A program made the translations under genes and the position numbers. This document shows, in pieces, positions 1 through 12,500 of a stretch of 64,000 bases of DNA. The notes beneath the pieces were generated by a model. That model was not told where the DNA came from. It saw only the letters and a list, made by a program, of their open reading frames with translations, and made no database searches. Location: contig RSEE01000050.1 of the NCBI GenBank assembly GCA_003971905.1, positions 310,001-374,000 on the forward strand, written 5' to 3'. The first letter of the stretch is position 1, and every line of letters starts with the position of its first letter. Source of the stretch: Moniliella sp. 'wahieum'. Taxonomy: Eukaryota > Basidiomycota > Moniliellomycetes > Moniliellales > Moniliellaceae.

Positions 1-916
1 AGGGAAGATATCACCTCCACGTCGCCAACTCCCCCTCCTCCACACCAGAAAGCTTGTCTAAACAAGAGCAAGGTGGAGAAATAGAGATCGGTCAGCCGGC
101 ACAGCTACGGAGCATGTTAAGAAAGAAAAGAGTCGTCACTATAATGGTGGCAGAACCCACACCATCAAATACGACGCCAAATGAAAACCCGAAGGAGAGG
201 GGCAGCAGTACGGTCGGCGATGATCATGCAGCGCATCAGGCCTCCCTGTGAGGCCTCCTCAGCCTCAGGCCTCAGGGTGCTACGAGCAGAGAGATGAAAA
301 TAACACGAACGCTTGCTTACCGAGCTCACTCGGTACTCAATCAGATCGTCAGTTCGATTGTGCCATACCAGGTCATACCATGTATTTATACACTCCGTGG
401 ATGGGCTCAGAAACGGGGGGATTCGAGGACCATGTGTGTTGCTCAGTCCGAGCCTTGTCATACATCATGTTTCAACTGTAATGCGTAACGGAACGGATCA
501 TGCAGTACCCCAGCGTACGGGCGCTTCAAGCTTCAAGCTTCAAACTTCAGCGGTTATGCGAAGAGCGGCCACGGTTGGGGAAGCTTTATGATAAAGCAGT
601 ATCGGGGGGGCTCTCGGGGCTTGAACAACTAATAGTACCTAGTAACAAAACTTACTCCCGAGGAAAGGATCAAAAACGATAAGGCAAATCCATGCGCCCA
701 GGCAAAGCGGTGAGCGAGAGAGAGGACGGGCCTTTGGGGGCCAAGCGCCAAGCGCAAAGAAACAATTAGTACAGTCCTTTTGATATTCTTCTTTGTGTGA
801 TAGTAGATCGAACACGACGGAAGAGGCTACCTTCGAGACGTCTTAGTAGTTTTTCTGAAGATCAGTCCATTTAGTGAGCATTTCTTAGCCCATGTAGAGC
901 GGGAAAGAGGGAAGGT
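1..916. other. gene-free stretch, left edge
   Basis: No reading frame here resembles a known protein. It contains AGGCCT palindromes at 251 and 267 and an in-phase AAGCTT pair at 528 and 535 (7 bp apart), the same repeat type that is common further right. Short reading frames overlap on both strands without codon structure. Confidence 0.6.
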
Positions 917-1525
917 GTTACGGGGCGCTCCGGTTATCTCCGGACGCTGAGCCCCGCATGTCGTAGACATCTCAGCCCAACATGCGTCAGTCCGGTTAGA
1001 CTAGCGAGAGAGAGCCAGTTGACATGTGACATGTGACACCTTATCCTTGCTGCGGATATCATCCGCGGCCCGTCATGGTCGCATGGGCTTATCGGTACGA
1101 TGCTTTGTGCCTATTGCGCCCAGTCTTGTCAGAACCCTTCCTGCTGCGCCCGACTACGCAGCGTCAGCGCCTTGGGAAGCAAGGGCTGTGTATTAGTCTT
1201 TTCCTTTCTGGGAAGTGCCCCGCATTCTGTCTATACCTGTCATGAGGCACTTGTGGCCTGGTTCCTTCTGCTGAATATAAGCAGCCATGTCTAAGGCTTG
1301 CTAGCTGTGGTCCTTGTCGACCGTCCTGTCTATTACCGTTGGTCTCCCCGACTACCAGTTCCTCTCTCGCCCTTCCACCTTCTACCACCCTTACGCTTAC
1401 GAATTTACGACTTACGTCGAGTGCACTGCAGGCCGCGGTTACTCTCACCAGTAGCGCTTGCTCTTCTTTAGGACTCTGTCTGTTCCCGCCAGCTACAGCG
1501 TACCAAGTGTGGTAACGCTGTGAGG
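917..1525 (+). mobile_element. LTR-like segment with tRNA primer-site-like end (fossil)
   Basis: A segment beginning with TG near 917 and ending in ACA near 1498 has the layout of a long terminal repeat: a TATA-like AATATAA near 1273, then a pyrimidine-rich leader. About 12 bases after it, at 1511, lies TGGTAACGCT, close to the primer-binding site TGGTAGCGCT that many fungal Ty3 and Ty1 elements use with initiator tRNA-Met. A short open stretch follows (1520-1828) that could be the start of a gag-like leader, but no domain is recognisable. No matching second LTR was found in the window, so this is at best a fragment. The boundaries are guesses. Confidence 0.3.
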
Positions 1526-1752
1526 AACAGAGTAATTCCGGAGCTCCTGGACCCCTTCAGCTGGTCTAACGACCTACGTGCACGGCTCCTACCTCGGAGG
1601 GTCTGGACTGCGATATTTGCACGCAGGCAGCCACCCAAACTAGAAGGTCTCTCCCTAGCCTCTACACCCGCTCGGTTCAACCAGGATCTGGAGCAGGACC
1701 TAACGTACGAGCACCGAATGATCTGTCCAAGGGTTTATACCCCTAAACTACA

Positions 1753-1779
1753 GGGGGGGTCCCATCTCGGGACCCCCCC
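1753..1779. repeat. perfect 11-bp hairpin, G-rich/C-rich
   Basis: The arm 1753-1763 (seven G then TCCC) is perfectly complementary to 1769-1779, with a 5-base loop. It lies in the gene-free leader after the LTR-like segment. No gene end lies close enough to make it a terminator. Confidence 0.7.
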
Positions 1780-2094
1780 CATGACAGAAGGGGACGATCT
1801 GATAGTCGCGAACATGCAGCCATTGTAGCTACCCTCTATGCCAGCGAAGGCGAGAGTGTGTATTTTGGATTGGGGGGAAGGTGCGGCATTACATGCCCAT
1901 CCCCTTTATATAAAACACAGAGGACGTTCTGACGCTCTGACCTAATAGCACATGAAGCCCAGCCATCCCCCGATACAGCGGATTATGCACATGGGTGTGA
2001 TAAAATCCCTCCAGCGTGGAACGGTGGACCGGTGGCTAAGGTGGCGAAGGGGGAACGGTGGCTACGGTGGGGACCAAGCAAAAATCAAACACCA

Positions 2095-2135
2095 AGCTGG
2101 GGCGAAGCCCCAGCTGACCGGGCCGTAGGCCCGGT
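2095..2135. repeat. tandem double hairpin with GNA triloops
   Basis: Two perfect hairpins sit one base apart. The first has 9-bp arms AGCTGGGGC (2095-2103) and GCCCCAGCT (2107-2115) around loop GAA. The second has 8-bp arms ACCGGGCC (2117-2124) and GGCCCGGT (2128-2135) around loop GTA. Paired short-loop hairpins of this kind are known as double-hairpin elements in some fungal and algal organelle genomes; here they lie among nuclear-type sequence. No gene is adjacent. Confidence 0.75.
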
Positions 2136-3600
2136 GGTCTTATAGTGATCTCAATAAGCTCGGGCGGGACAGAAGAGGCCGATGGGGCGATTCAGCGGCA
2201 CGCAGCCGCGAGCAAGGTAGGAATCCATATCCGTAAGAGTCCGTGAAAGAAGCGAAGACCCCTTGGGAGAACGTTACAGAGGGCAGGCGAGAGTTTTCTG
2301 TTCTTAGTCCAAGTAGCACAGTAGAGATCGACATCGAACGGGATTACTCAAAGGGACTCTTCTGTCTAAAGGCAGGCGGCGCGTCAATAGCGGCAGCCAC
2401 CAGCGATATATAGACAGGTCATATCCGACAGCCTGCCGCCGCCCACAGGATGACGTTTCCTCTTAATAGATGTGACGACTTACTGAATAAAAAAAGGTCT
2501 TGGCCTTTCGTCGCGCAGGGACGCTACGGTCAACATAAGCCGAACTCAGTAGTCATTGAAGAGCCGAACCACAGAGACTTTGAATTGAGCCACTAAGCAC
2601 CAACCGGACGGAGCACAGACCACGGAAGAGGCGCGCACTTTGAATGTGTACAGCACATGATATAATGGATGACAGCATTACAGTTGGCATGCTGCCTCTC
2701 CAATTTTGTGGTTAGGCCCAGGTGAAAAAGAGTGCGGCAACACCACATGTCGCCAATGAGAAGTCCCAGCCACGGGAGCACTGAGGTCCTGCGTTATCCT
2801 GAGAAATTAGCAGTCATATAGACGGTCGCGTATGTTGGCATGCTGGAAGAGAGGTGGGGCGAGGAGGAGACACGGAGCAAGGGTGACGTCTCGTCGACTT
2901 CATGGAAAGACCGCCGTGGAGACTTGCTCGCGAGAAAAATGAGAAACTGGATGGCTTTGAGTGCCTGGGGATCCTCGTCGAGAAGCCACTTGAACAACAA
3001 CTTTCATCCAGCCCGGCCGCGAGTCAACAGGCAGGAAAGGCGGCGGCTTGATACGTTTTTGCCTTGGTGCTACACCGCTAAAGCTGCCCTGTTGCCGGGT
3101 ATTTGTGTATCTTCGCTAGCTTCAGCGCCTTCGGCACGCTACACCTGGTCCACCTTGGTTATCTGTTCGCCAGCTTGAATTTGAACTCATCCCACAGCAG
3201 GGCATTGCCTTTCGTTTCGCAGTCAGTCGCGCCAAGGACGTTCGCGTATTCGCACAGCTGGGATAGGCTGGGATACTTACGCGTCCCGCATCATGTGCAT
3301 CACGCATCATATATCCTACTGCCTCCGAAACATCATGCATCACGCGATCTAATGTGTTGGTACGTTGAGCTAGGTGACCTGTGACGCACGTGACGCGCGT
3401 GACGCGTGAATGCGAGGTTGCCATGGCCTTCGCACAAAATGGCATCAACCCTAATGTTCGCGTCTTCAAGAGTGGAATTTATTGCGCCCTTCGAACCCTA
3501 CCCACTGTTCTAGTGCGACCGCACCCACCCGGACGCAACTCAGTGGGTGTGGACAAGTTGGCCAATTCCGCTAAGCTTACACACCCCAGTAATTGCCAAG
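2136..3600. other. gene-free stretch upstream of RPS18
   Basis: No recognisable coding sequence. It holds degenerate heptads of the TGACGCG type at 3370-3415 and the 5' flank of the RPS18 gene. Reading frames of 60-115 codons on both strands overlap one another and show no family motifs. Confidence 0.5.
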
Positions 3601-4191
3601 ATGTCCCTTGTTCCTATGGATGCATCGCAGAGCTTTGCGCACATTTTGCGCTTGCTCAACACGAATGTTGATGGCAGGGTCAAGATTATGTACGCTTTGA
3701 CCCAGATTAAGGTGTGGGTCGTCGCTTTGCCAACATGGTGGGCAAGAAGGCCGACATTGACTCAACAAGCGGTATGTGGCTCGCCCGATTCCCTTTTGTC
3801 ATCCACGGACGTCGTAGGCGATGCCCCATTCGCCCCGTCCCCTCCTACCTCCTCCTCTCCTCCCCTACCCATTCTGTCGTGAACGTGAGCTGACGCTGTC
3901 TCAGTGCCGGTGAGCTCAACTCGGACGAGCTGGAGCGCGTGGTCAACATCCTCAGAACCCGCAGGAGTTCAAGATCCCGGATTGGTTCCTTAAGGCCAGC
4001 GCGATGTGACGAGGGCAAGTCGTCCCAGCTTGTTCGAACAACATTGACTCTGCACTGCGTGAGGACATTGAGCGCTTGAAGAAGATCCGCGCTCACCGCG
4101 GTATCCGTCACTACCCAGCTTGCGTGTGCGCGGACAGCACACCAAGACGACCGGCCGTCGTGGTCGTGCCATTGCTGGCAAGAAGAAGTAA
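3601..4191 (+). CDS. RPS18: 40S ribosomal protein S18 (uS13)
   Basis: This is a component of the small ribosomal subunit head that contacts tRNA and bridges to the large subunit. The start at 3601 gives MSLVP, then [14 protein letters not shown] and [10 protein letters not shown], the uS13 N-terminal signature. A GT-AG intron runs 3772-3904 (GTATGT donor, CTCAG acceptor); exon 2 resumes with [15 protein letters not shown], and later [24 protein letters not shown] and [20 protein letters not shown] at the stop (4189-4191). The total fits the usual length of about 155 residues. At least four single-base shifts interrupt the frame (near 3715, 3955, 4010 and 4113), yet the protein resumes with conserved residues each time. 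I therefore favour sequence error over a pseudogene. Confidence 0.93.
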
Positions 4192-6759
4192 ATTCTTGTT
4201 TGCTCCGTTACATGCTTTGCTGTACTATTCGTACGTCCCTGTTTGTTGGGGCAGGAGTGCCTTGTCTGTCCCTCTCTCTTGCAAACGCCGCTATGCCCAT
4301 TCCTCTCGATACTCCCGACCTCTGTACCCACCCCATCCCATCCCCAAAATGGCACATGCCTAAAGAGCCACCAGTCTGCCTGGCCTCCATCCATATAGCT
4401 GTCTCATTATTCCTGGGTCGGGTTGCACGTCGCCTTCATTGCCCTGCAATTCAGGGCATGATGCATCAACGTTCAACCTTGAAGCTTGACTATCAACAAA
4501 CTGCACCACTGGGTAATATGAAGAAGCTTGGCTATTTTGCTACTTGAGAGGGCCCTTCTGTTCTCGGTGTGGGAGGGGGGGCTGTCGGCAGTATCGGCCA
4601 ATCAACAAAAGCGTATACTATACTGAGTACTGAGAAACCTTGCGCCAACCCGAGAAAAGGTTGGAAGTGGGCCTACCCGGTTGCTCCGTGGATCTACTAG
4701 TGTTACCTAGTAACGCGCAAAGCGTGCGAAGTGCGGCAGGGTGCGGCCTGAGGCCTAGGGCTTCCGCCTCCCTAAGCCGATGGGACAGGGAAGCTCATGT
4801 GGCACGACATCAGATCCGCCAATCTTGCAAGTATCATGAGCGCTGAGTACACGAGTAGTTACTAATGGAGACTGAGTACTGAGTCCTGCTAAGTGTACAT
4901 TTCCGCATTCCCTCCCCCCCTCCAACCCACTTTAGGTATATATAGCAGTACCCAGCCTGCATCGGCGAATATGAATCAATCATGTGCAGACGCAGAGTAT
5001 CGGCAGCAGGTATTATAAGTGTTGGCGGAAGACGCGTAGAACCACAAGTACAGTCAAGGAGACAAATGATTCGTTGGTAGAAAAGAGCAGACATGTGGCT
5101 AGGAAGGAGATGAAGGATTGCTTATTGCGGATTACCTAAAGGCCTAAGGCATAACAGTAGGACCGTAGCACGTGAGTGTGACAGGTACGGATGGAGGAAG
5201 AAAGGGCAGAGCGAAATAGTCAGGCTCTGGCGCGAGGCGCCGAGGGGGCGGAGGACCTGAAAAGCCTACTACTACTGAGTATTGAACACCGGAAAACGGT
5301 TGCGGTAGTGTTGCAGCTATCGAGAGTCTCGCAGCTGAGTCACTCTCAAACACTGGCGCGACCTGAATCGGATAGGATGATGTGAACGTTGACGTTGATG
5401 ATCGAATGAAGCCAATCTGCTCATCTCCATCGTCGCTGCAAAGGAGGAATGAGTGGCAGCGTAACACGTTAAGCGTAACCGGTAACCCATCAAGTGCATC
5501 AAGGAGGCGTAACGCGTAACGCGTAATGTACGAAACAGATGTCAGACTCGGTGCTCATCGACATCATGCATCTGCATCAGGCCTCAGGTTGAGGCCGAGG
5601 GCCCCTCAGGCCTTAGGGCCCTTGGGCGGATTTCACGCGTGAGGCCACCCCCCTGAGTGACCGGTGACCACCTTGCTCTGCCACCAGTTCCAATCCAGCG
5701 CCTCTTAAAAGCACGCTGGCGTTCAGGTACTATAATCGAGGCAAACGACGTATCAATCTGCCAGGGTGTGGTGATGCCACATGAAGTACATCCAACGCTC
5801 AGCATGCGGCAAAGGCTTAAGGTCCAAGGTCCCCTTTTGTTCAGCTCAACATTCAACACGCTCAGCGTTGGGGGTTCGGCGCTCTGATAGGCCCTAGGCT
5901 CTGATCTGCTTGGCGAATTGGCGAGCGTCCTGAGCCCCAAAGGCCTGAGGGCCTCAGCCTGACGTGTGCGGAACGCTGGCGTCGGGGCGCATGAAGCTTG
6001 AAGCTTGAAGCTTGCAGTCGAGACTATGGTCACATGGTGCATCACACACAGGTGCATGATTCATTTTGCCTGCGTTGGACCAGGGTAGGCCACTGGTAGA
6101 CCAGGGTAGGTGCCCCTGCGCAAGTCTTCATCGACAACATTCGCGCGAATTGTTATATCTTGGTATGGAAGTGGTCCTGTGCTGGTGTCTAGTAGCTGAT
6201 AATCGATAACGCTTCGATACCTGCGTCATTTGCCCGAATGGCCGAAGACTGCTCTCACGCTGCGAAGTTTTCCCCGCGAACGGGGTGATATATTGGGGTG
6301 TTTGGGCGGTGGGGCCGAGACAGCGTCCGAGGTTCAGCGGCTCAGCGCACTGAGCCTCAGTGCAGAGCCGCTCAGCTTGAGAACTTGGACGCCCTACTCA
6401 GCGGCGGAGGGCGCACAGCCTACTCAGCCGAGGCAGTAGGGGAGTCCCCGCTGCGGTTCGAGAGGTAACCGGTAACGCGTAACGGCAGAACGCCTCTGGT
6501 CCTGGTCATGCATGACGAATGATGAGCGCTGAGCCAGCGAAACCGCCCGCAGCGAGAGCTACGGGCCTGCTACGGCGCGCCACGATAAGACAAGCCCCAC
6601 TCTCCACAGGGGGTGTGAGGCGTGTGAGGCATCAGCTGATGATGCTTGTTGGTTCGGTAGGAATACCGTGGCTGAATATGGGGCCTATGCCTCTCGTCTC
6701 AAACAGTTCGGCCTGCCCCCGTTCACTACTCACTTCCCTACCATCACCACACCAACATT
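4192..6759. other. gene-free stretch with palindromic heptads
   Basis: No recognisable gene. It contains ACGCGT at 5512 and 5519 and AAGCTT at 5994, 6001 and 6008, all exactly 7 bp apart, plus AGGCCT-rich stretches near 5578-5610 and 5938-5960. The 157-codon minus-strand frame at 5584-6057 runs through the arrays and shows no motif. The last ~100 bases are presumably the promoter and leader of the transporter. Confidence 0.55.
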
Positions 6760-8439
6760 ATGTCTGCTTCTACCATCGAAGAGACCGTGAAGCTCCCTTC
6801 TTCCCACCTTAACAAGGAGGAGAAAGATGAAAAGCGGTACGAGGGCGAGGGAGACGGGGCCCGAGTGGACGTATACGAGGTTGGGCATACCTATCCCGAA
6901 GGCGAGGAGGACGTGCTCGGCGAGGATAGCGAGCTTCGCCGAATGGACTGGAAAGAAGGTGCCGTCGTGGCTGCGAAATCCCAATCGGAAGTACGTCCCA
7001 CATTCCTCTTCATTGTCCCCATCCTCTTCCCCACTCCCGTCCCTGTTCTCGTATATGAGAGGTGATGGAAGATTGACTCGGCTTTGGTAGTTGGTATCCT
7101 AGGTATTCCCGCCACTTTCGGGACCCTGGGCTTTGTACCGGGCCTCATCTCCCTTTTGCTCTTATGTGCAATCACCACTCTCTCGTCATGGTACATTGCC
7201 AAGATCCGCATGCGCTATCCCCATATCCACTCAGTTGGCGACTTTGGGTACATGATTGGCGGTCGTGTGGGCGGGGAGGTGTTTGGCTGGAGTTATTGTA
7301 TTGTATTCATCCTCTTTGCCGGTTCGGCTATTGAGTAAGTCATCTTCCTTCCTTCCCTATTACGGCTATGATCCCCTGATGGAGAGAGATATTAATGCTT
7401 TGACAGGACTTTGACCATCGCTTTTAATGCGATCACCCTCCACGGGCTCTGTACACTCGCATTTGCGGGTATTGTGACCGGCTTTGTGTGCATTATCGGA
7501 TCAATCCTGCACGAGATGGAACGAGTGGCAATCCTGTCCTATATCGGCTTGACATGCGTTATCGTATCAGTGTGGGTGCAAACGATTGCCATACTTGTCA
7601 AGGGCAAAGGCCAGAGCCGCCCTCCTGGTGCGGGAAACGAAGTCCAGGCTGCCGTACGCTACCCTCTGTACAAGGCTATGAACGCCGTTTCAACGCAGCT
7701 CTTTGCCCTAATGGGAACCCCTGGTTTCTTCTCCATCTCGGCCGAGATGAAGAGACCGGAAGATTTCCTCAAGTCGGTCTATGCGGGACAAGGCTTCGTC
7801 TGCATCACGTACGTTGTGATTGCCTGTCTGGTCTATGGGCGGGCGGGCAAGTGGCTTTCCTCCCCTGTCCTCGCCACGGCTGGGCCAACACTCAAGATTG
7901 TGTGCTATTCAATCGCTCTGTTTGGATTGTTTGTTAGTGCTCTTCTCCTGTCGCACATCGGTGCCAAGTATATCTTCGTGCGTGCTCTACGCGGGACACG
8001 CCACCTGAACCACTCTACCCCTGTACACTGGGTCGTCTGGTCGGCTTCCTTTTGCACCGTACTCATTCTCGGCTTTGTGCTCGCATGTGCGGTACCAGTG
8101 TTTGACGACTTGCTTTCCCTCATTGGCGCTTTGACGGGCGGATTCTTGGTCGTCGGTCTCACTGGCCTTATGGGGCTGTACATGCTCTCCCTCGAGTTTG
8201 CGCATCCTTCCACAGGCACTCTTGTTACGCCTCCAGGCAAAACTTGGCTGCAACGGGCTTGGAACCGTTCGTTCCACCATGGGTCCAAGAAAGACCAGAT
8301 GATCTTTATCTTGAGCGTTGTTCTCGTGGGTGCAGGGTGCTTTGTTACGGGGTGCGGAACGTATGCCGCTGCTGTGGCAATGGCCAAGGACTCTTCCACC
8401 TCTGGGCAACCTTTCTCCTGCAGGGACAACAGCGTCTAG
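6760..8439 (+). CDS. amino-acid transporter, AAAP (Aa_trans) family
   Basis: A membrane protein that probably moves neutral or aromatic amino acids with protons across the plasma or vacuolar membrane. Coding exons read 6760-6990, 7072-7334 and 7407-8439 (introns of 81 and 72 nt, donors GTACGT and GTAAGT), giving about 508 residues with no frame break. A hydrophilic acidic N-terminus of roughly 80 residues precedes the first membrane span, IDSALVVGILGIP-ATFGTLGFVPG, the typical Aa_trans opening. About ten further hydrophobic spans follow. Family features include the motif around SVGDFGYMIGG and the mid-protein run SAEMKRPEDFLKSVYAGQGF. The tail ends shortly after the last span. The substrate cannot be told from sequence alone. 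This is one of the few genes here without an apparent indel. Confidence 0.9.
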
Positions 8440-9156
8440 TTTCCTCGATCTCATTTCTTCATCTAGTTGTGAATACTGGAGTGCTTGAACCCCCTACATA
8501 TTGCATCGAATCCCGGGTTCGCACTCATGACACAACAACACCCACAGCTGCGCCATCTACGACCCTGAGCAGCAGAGCAATATACGGCCAATTGGCCCCA
8601 ACTGTCTTTTACTCACGTCTTTCATATTACTGGGCTCACAAGACCCCTTCTCTCCGTACATTATGAGGGCGACTAACCAGCCTATCGTACTAATCGGCGA
8701 GCGTCTTTCCCTGTATGACCTAATGAGCCCGATGAGTTGCCCCATTCATTTTTCGGAACAATTGCCTGAAGCTGTTTTTTTATAATGCAGAGACAGATCT
8801 TGTCTGAGTGTTAAGGGTTAACGAATTTTAGAGACTGCCAGGAGTGATACTAAGTATGCCACATATACCTATTGAACTTGTTCTTGTCTCTAGTAGAGAA
8901 GACCCATTGAAAGCCAGTTTATAGATACCCTAAACCTCCACTAGCGTAGATTCAAAAGAGGGCACGAAAAGCACGCAGGAATAGCACATGTTGTGCCTTT
9001 AGCGGTCCGCAATTTCAACGACATACTAAGACGGGTGGTATGAATTCAGCATGTTGACGAAACCTCTGATATCTGTGTGGTAGCAGACACGAAAGTGGGC
9101 GAATGGGCTTTGAAAACAATCCATGGCGAAAGAAGATCTCATCCATCACAGGTCCT
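8440..9156. other. gene-free stretch
   Basis: The region between the transporter and the next minus-strand gene (tail to tail). No coding signal or palindromic array seen. Confidence 0.5.
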
Positions 9157-10676
9157 TTACACTTGGTGCAGGCTGTGAGACATGGGAGGCCCTTGGCTCG
9201 AATCCAGCTGGGATCCACGCTTCGTTATGATGCTCAGCCGCCCCAGACGCGTTCCGACTCCAGGCCGCTTTTCCTCGTCTTCATGAAGCTCACTGGAAAC
9301 CGGTGGGGATAAGCCACCGGCAGATTGCGCGGGGCCCTTGTCCATATTGGGAGGAGTCTTGGGAGTGAGTCAGAGATTTCCCTCACTGTCAATGGGGGAG
9401 ACCTTGCCCACCGAGCTGAGGAAAGTGTTGGTTGCCGAGGGGGGCGTAGGTGCGCTGCTTTCCCTGTTCATTGTGTCACTCGCAAAAGCCGATAAGATGA
9501 GAGGGTCTGCAGAACGGTGCGTTGTGTCCGAGCCATGGGATAAATGGGAGTGGTGGGGCACTGTCGGCTGAGACACGCTTGCGTTCGCTGGCTGCGCCGC
9601 ATGGATGTTCATCCCCGCATCCGTCGGCAACGGGGGCGCGTTTGTAGGCAAGGACGTCTTTTTGTGGAATAGGCTCGAGGCGCGCTTGCTGAACGACTGT
9701 CGACGCTTTTTCGACTTGACCGGTGACTCATTGTCCGTCGAAAGGGGCTTCTCTTCCGCATCATGACGGTGCAAACCGAAGAACCTGGAAGAGCGAGGAC
9801 GAGGAGAGGGCGTGGCTCGGGAGGGGCTACTAGGACTGTGCCAATCCGATTCGGGCGGTTGTGAGAGAAAGGGATACGAGGAGAGTTCTGGGGTGGCATG
9901 GGGAAACTGCTGTCCTTTGCCTTGGACACAGGTGTCCGTTCGAACGGGGGAGTGGATGTTCTTTCTCCCCGATTCGATGGCTCTTTTTCCTCACGTGATG
10001 CTGATTGGTCCACACGCGTAATGCGCGGGTCCTGTTGTGTGCTCCTGCGGGCCGTCGGTGGCGTGCTGGGGATTTGGTTTGCCGTCTTGCTCGCTTCGGG
10101 GGGAGCCCAGTTACGGTGACGGAGACAACAGGATGATCATCCTCTTTCTGGAGGGGAAGTATTCTCGGTGCTGTGGGAGTAGAAAGGGCGGGCGACACTG
10201 CAGGCATATCCCCCATGACTTCTAACGTAGGCGCAGGACACTGGGACGGAGTCGTATCTGACTCGAGAGTTCCTCCTGAGAAGGAAGCAGGTATGGCTGA
10301 TGGTACGGTTTCCAGGCCGGTAGGATTTGAGGCAGACTCCAGGTCTGGCCGAGGGTCAGTGATGAACGTGGAGCGAAGATATAGAAAACATACTGATTGC
10401 TCCATTGGGTATCGCAGGCAACTCTTCTTTCGTAGTGGCGGTAATAGGAATGTCTTCATGAGCCATTGGTCCGTCATGATGCTTCTCCGGTGTCGAATCG
10501 GTCTCGGGTCCAAGGTTAAGGAAGGTGGTGCGCGTACTGTGTTGGCCCTTTCCCTCCTTCTTGTCCTTCTTGGACGGAGGTACGCGGGAAGTGCGCCACA
10601 GGGCATATCCTACAGCCAGGATCGAGATGCCGGCAACGAGAGTAAAGGTGAGCAACGGCTTGTCTTGCACCAGCAT
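9157..10676 (-). CDS. unrecognised single-pass membrane protein with long disordered tail
   Basis: I do not recognise this gene. On the minus strand from an ATG at 10676 it reads MLVQDKPLL then a hydrophobic span (residues about 8-28, ending GYALW), a basic stop-transfer stretch (KKDKK) and several hundred Ser/Pro/Thr-rich residues without a fold signature. This predicts an N-terminal anchor with a disordered body. The frame shifts near 10370, 10110 and 9790, but Ser/Pro-rich coding character continues on one strand through each. The stop is uncertain: 9370 in one frame, 9157 if the frame shifts again. Basic runs such as KSKKRRQSF could be phosphorylation or localisation sites. That it is a real gene is inferred from the long one-stranded coding bias. 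Confidence 0.45.
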
Positions 10677-11826
10677 TGCCAACAGGTGTGAACGTGAAGA
10701 TGGTGGATGAAAGAGTAATGCACAGTTAATTCCAGGTCGTTCTTTGCTGGCCTCCAATGCTGAGCGATGTCAGCGGCACCTGCTATATTCCCCCGGATGA
10801 CAGTATGTGGATAACTACTAAACCGCAGCACATCCGACGGCTCCATGTTGTTTCTGGGTTTCCCATGTCAGCCCATACGCGCCACCCCAATTATGGCATC
10901 TCACCCGCACTACAGCCTTTTGGGAGATCCTGAAATGTGATGTTCCCCCTGCTCGACACCCGTGACGCGTGACGCATGACTCCGGCCCGGCTTTGTCCGA
11001 GATGGGCCCACTCTAATGTGTGGGGCCCCGCCTACGCCGGCGCTCAATTAGCGCGTTTGATCTTAGGAGACAGAGGACACCGGTCACATGGAATACTAGG
11101 ATGCGACCGGTGATCGGAACTTAGCGCCGGCTTGGGTTCCCTGTATCGATGTATCTCCTACTCACGGTTGCTTTGGCATTTTCCTAATGGTGGGGACAGG
11201 TCTCGGCGATCAGGCTGTCCAGGTCCCTGAGATCTAGTCGCTCAGGTTACATACTTTGGTAGCGTGGGGATGAAGGGGTTTTTGGCGTCACAAAATCCGT
11301 TATAGAGGTCAATCCTTTTTGGAAACTCTCCCATCGAGACGAAGCAGTGTTGCGGTTAAGCCCATCCTTGGGTAATACGGAAGACCGCAGGCTCGAATCT
11401 CCGTTGAGTTATCTTTTCCACTTCCTTTTCTACCCTGATGGGTCGCCCGTCTCACACAATTATACCGTAGTCATATCCTTTTGTCAGAGCAGTAAGGCTG
11501 GGACAAAGAAATGTTACCCTTCTAAACGGTGGCCTAATAAACTGGCCACCTAACTGCGGTTGCCCCTTACGCGTTACGCGGTATGGCTGAGACCACTGAC
11601 AGTATCACGCACGGGCGTGCGCCGCCAGGGGGCCCGCCCGGGGGTTTAGGGGTACAATCCCTTCGAGAACCTAAGGCCGACTCACGGTAGTTACACGCTT
11701 TGGCGATTGGTGGGTCCGAGTGGGGTTAGGACAAGGAGAGGCCTCTCAGCGTATAGCAGAGGCGGGTGCAAGTGAGGCTGCGTAGCACCGGCTTGGGCGG
11801 CAGTAGCGTGTCTGAAGCCTTCGGGC
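10677..11826. other. gene-free stretch with a dispersed repeat
   Basis: No recognisable gene. ACGCGT at 10965 is followed in phase by ACGCAT at 10972. The stretch 11300-11540 contains two segments that recur elsewhere: GTTATAGAGG near 11302 (also near 31538) and AAGGCTGGGACAAAGAAA near 11498 (near-copy at 15300). A GGCTCGAATC box near 11388 resembles a tRNA B box, so a tRNA-derived SINE is possible but unproven. Confidence 0.4.
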
Positions 11827-12500
11827 TCAGGGACGTAGTGGAGGAGGCAATGGGCGACCTACGTTTTGTGCTGTGGACTGTTGGAGCTGGACTGGGAATG
11901 GGGGTGCCGTGGTTGTAGGCGGGATCACACGCGGCTGAACTGAGCTAGGTTTCAGGGTGGCATCTGTGAGTCCCGCGCGACCTGGGTGAGCTGAGGAACG
12001 GGAAGCTGAAGACGGGAGTGGGAGGAGCAATTAAGAGGAAGAGTTGCTTGTACTGGGTTGATCAGAATTGACGAGGAGAGTAGGGGGAGACGTCAATGGA
12101 CCGTGAGGGAAAACCACGAATCGTCATTACTAACAGATAAAATGATTAAAAGGGAAACAAGGCGACATGCTGAAGGAGGAGGAGAATGGAGGATGTGGTT
12201 CTGAGGAGAGGTACAGGAGGCAATGAGAAGGGTAGGGCGTTATATAGCCGAGAGGCTTCCCGGGAAACAGAGGGAGCGTCAGGGCCAAGCCCCGCTACGA
12301 TCGTATGCGGACGAGGCGTTGAAGAACGGGCACGGCAGAGGTTCCGTGGTCGAGCAGCCCCGCCAACCTCGTGTGGAGAAGAGGCTGTTGGCCTGGGGGA
12401 CCAGACGGGCCGAAGGACGCGGAGAAGTGATGGATTGGAGTCAGAAGAGTTGGGACTGGATCATAGAGAAGCCTCTATACAGGAGGCCGTACTAGGCCCA
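11827..12500 (-). mobile_element. LTR/leader and gag-like remnant, minus strand (fossil)
   Basis: On the minus strand this stretch has a TATATAA near 12240, then an untranslated leader, then a Pro/Ser-rich frame (12030-11827) that could be the start of a gag-like protein. About 120 bases at 12040-12160 closely resemble 30370-30500 beside the Ty3-type remnant, so both probably belong to one family. No pol domain is seen here. Old and broken. Confidence 0.35.

Noticed and set aside
3601-4191. RPS18 and eIF5A as processed or decayed pseudogenes
   Set aside because: Both keep introns with good splice sites and near-perfect conserved residues; the same kind of indel occurs in every other essential gene here.
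9165-9215. tRNA gene suggested by a GGCTCGAATCC box
   Set aside because: No acceptor stem or anticodon arm pairs around it, and it overlaps the probable end of a protein gene.
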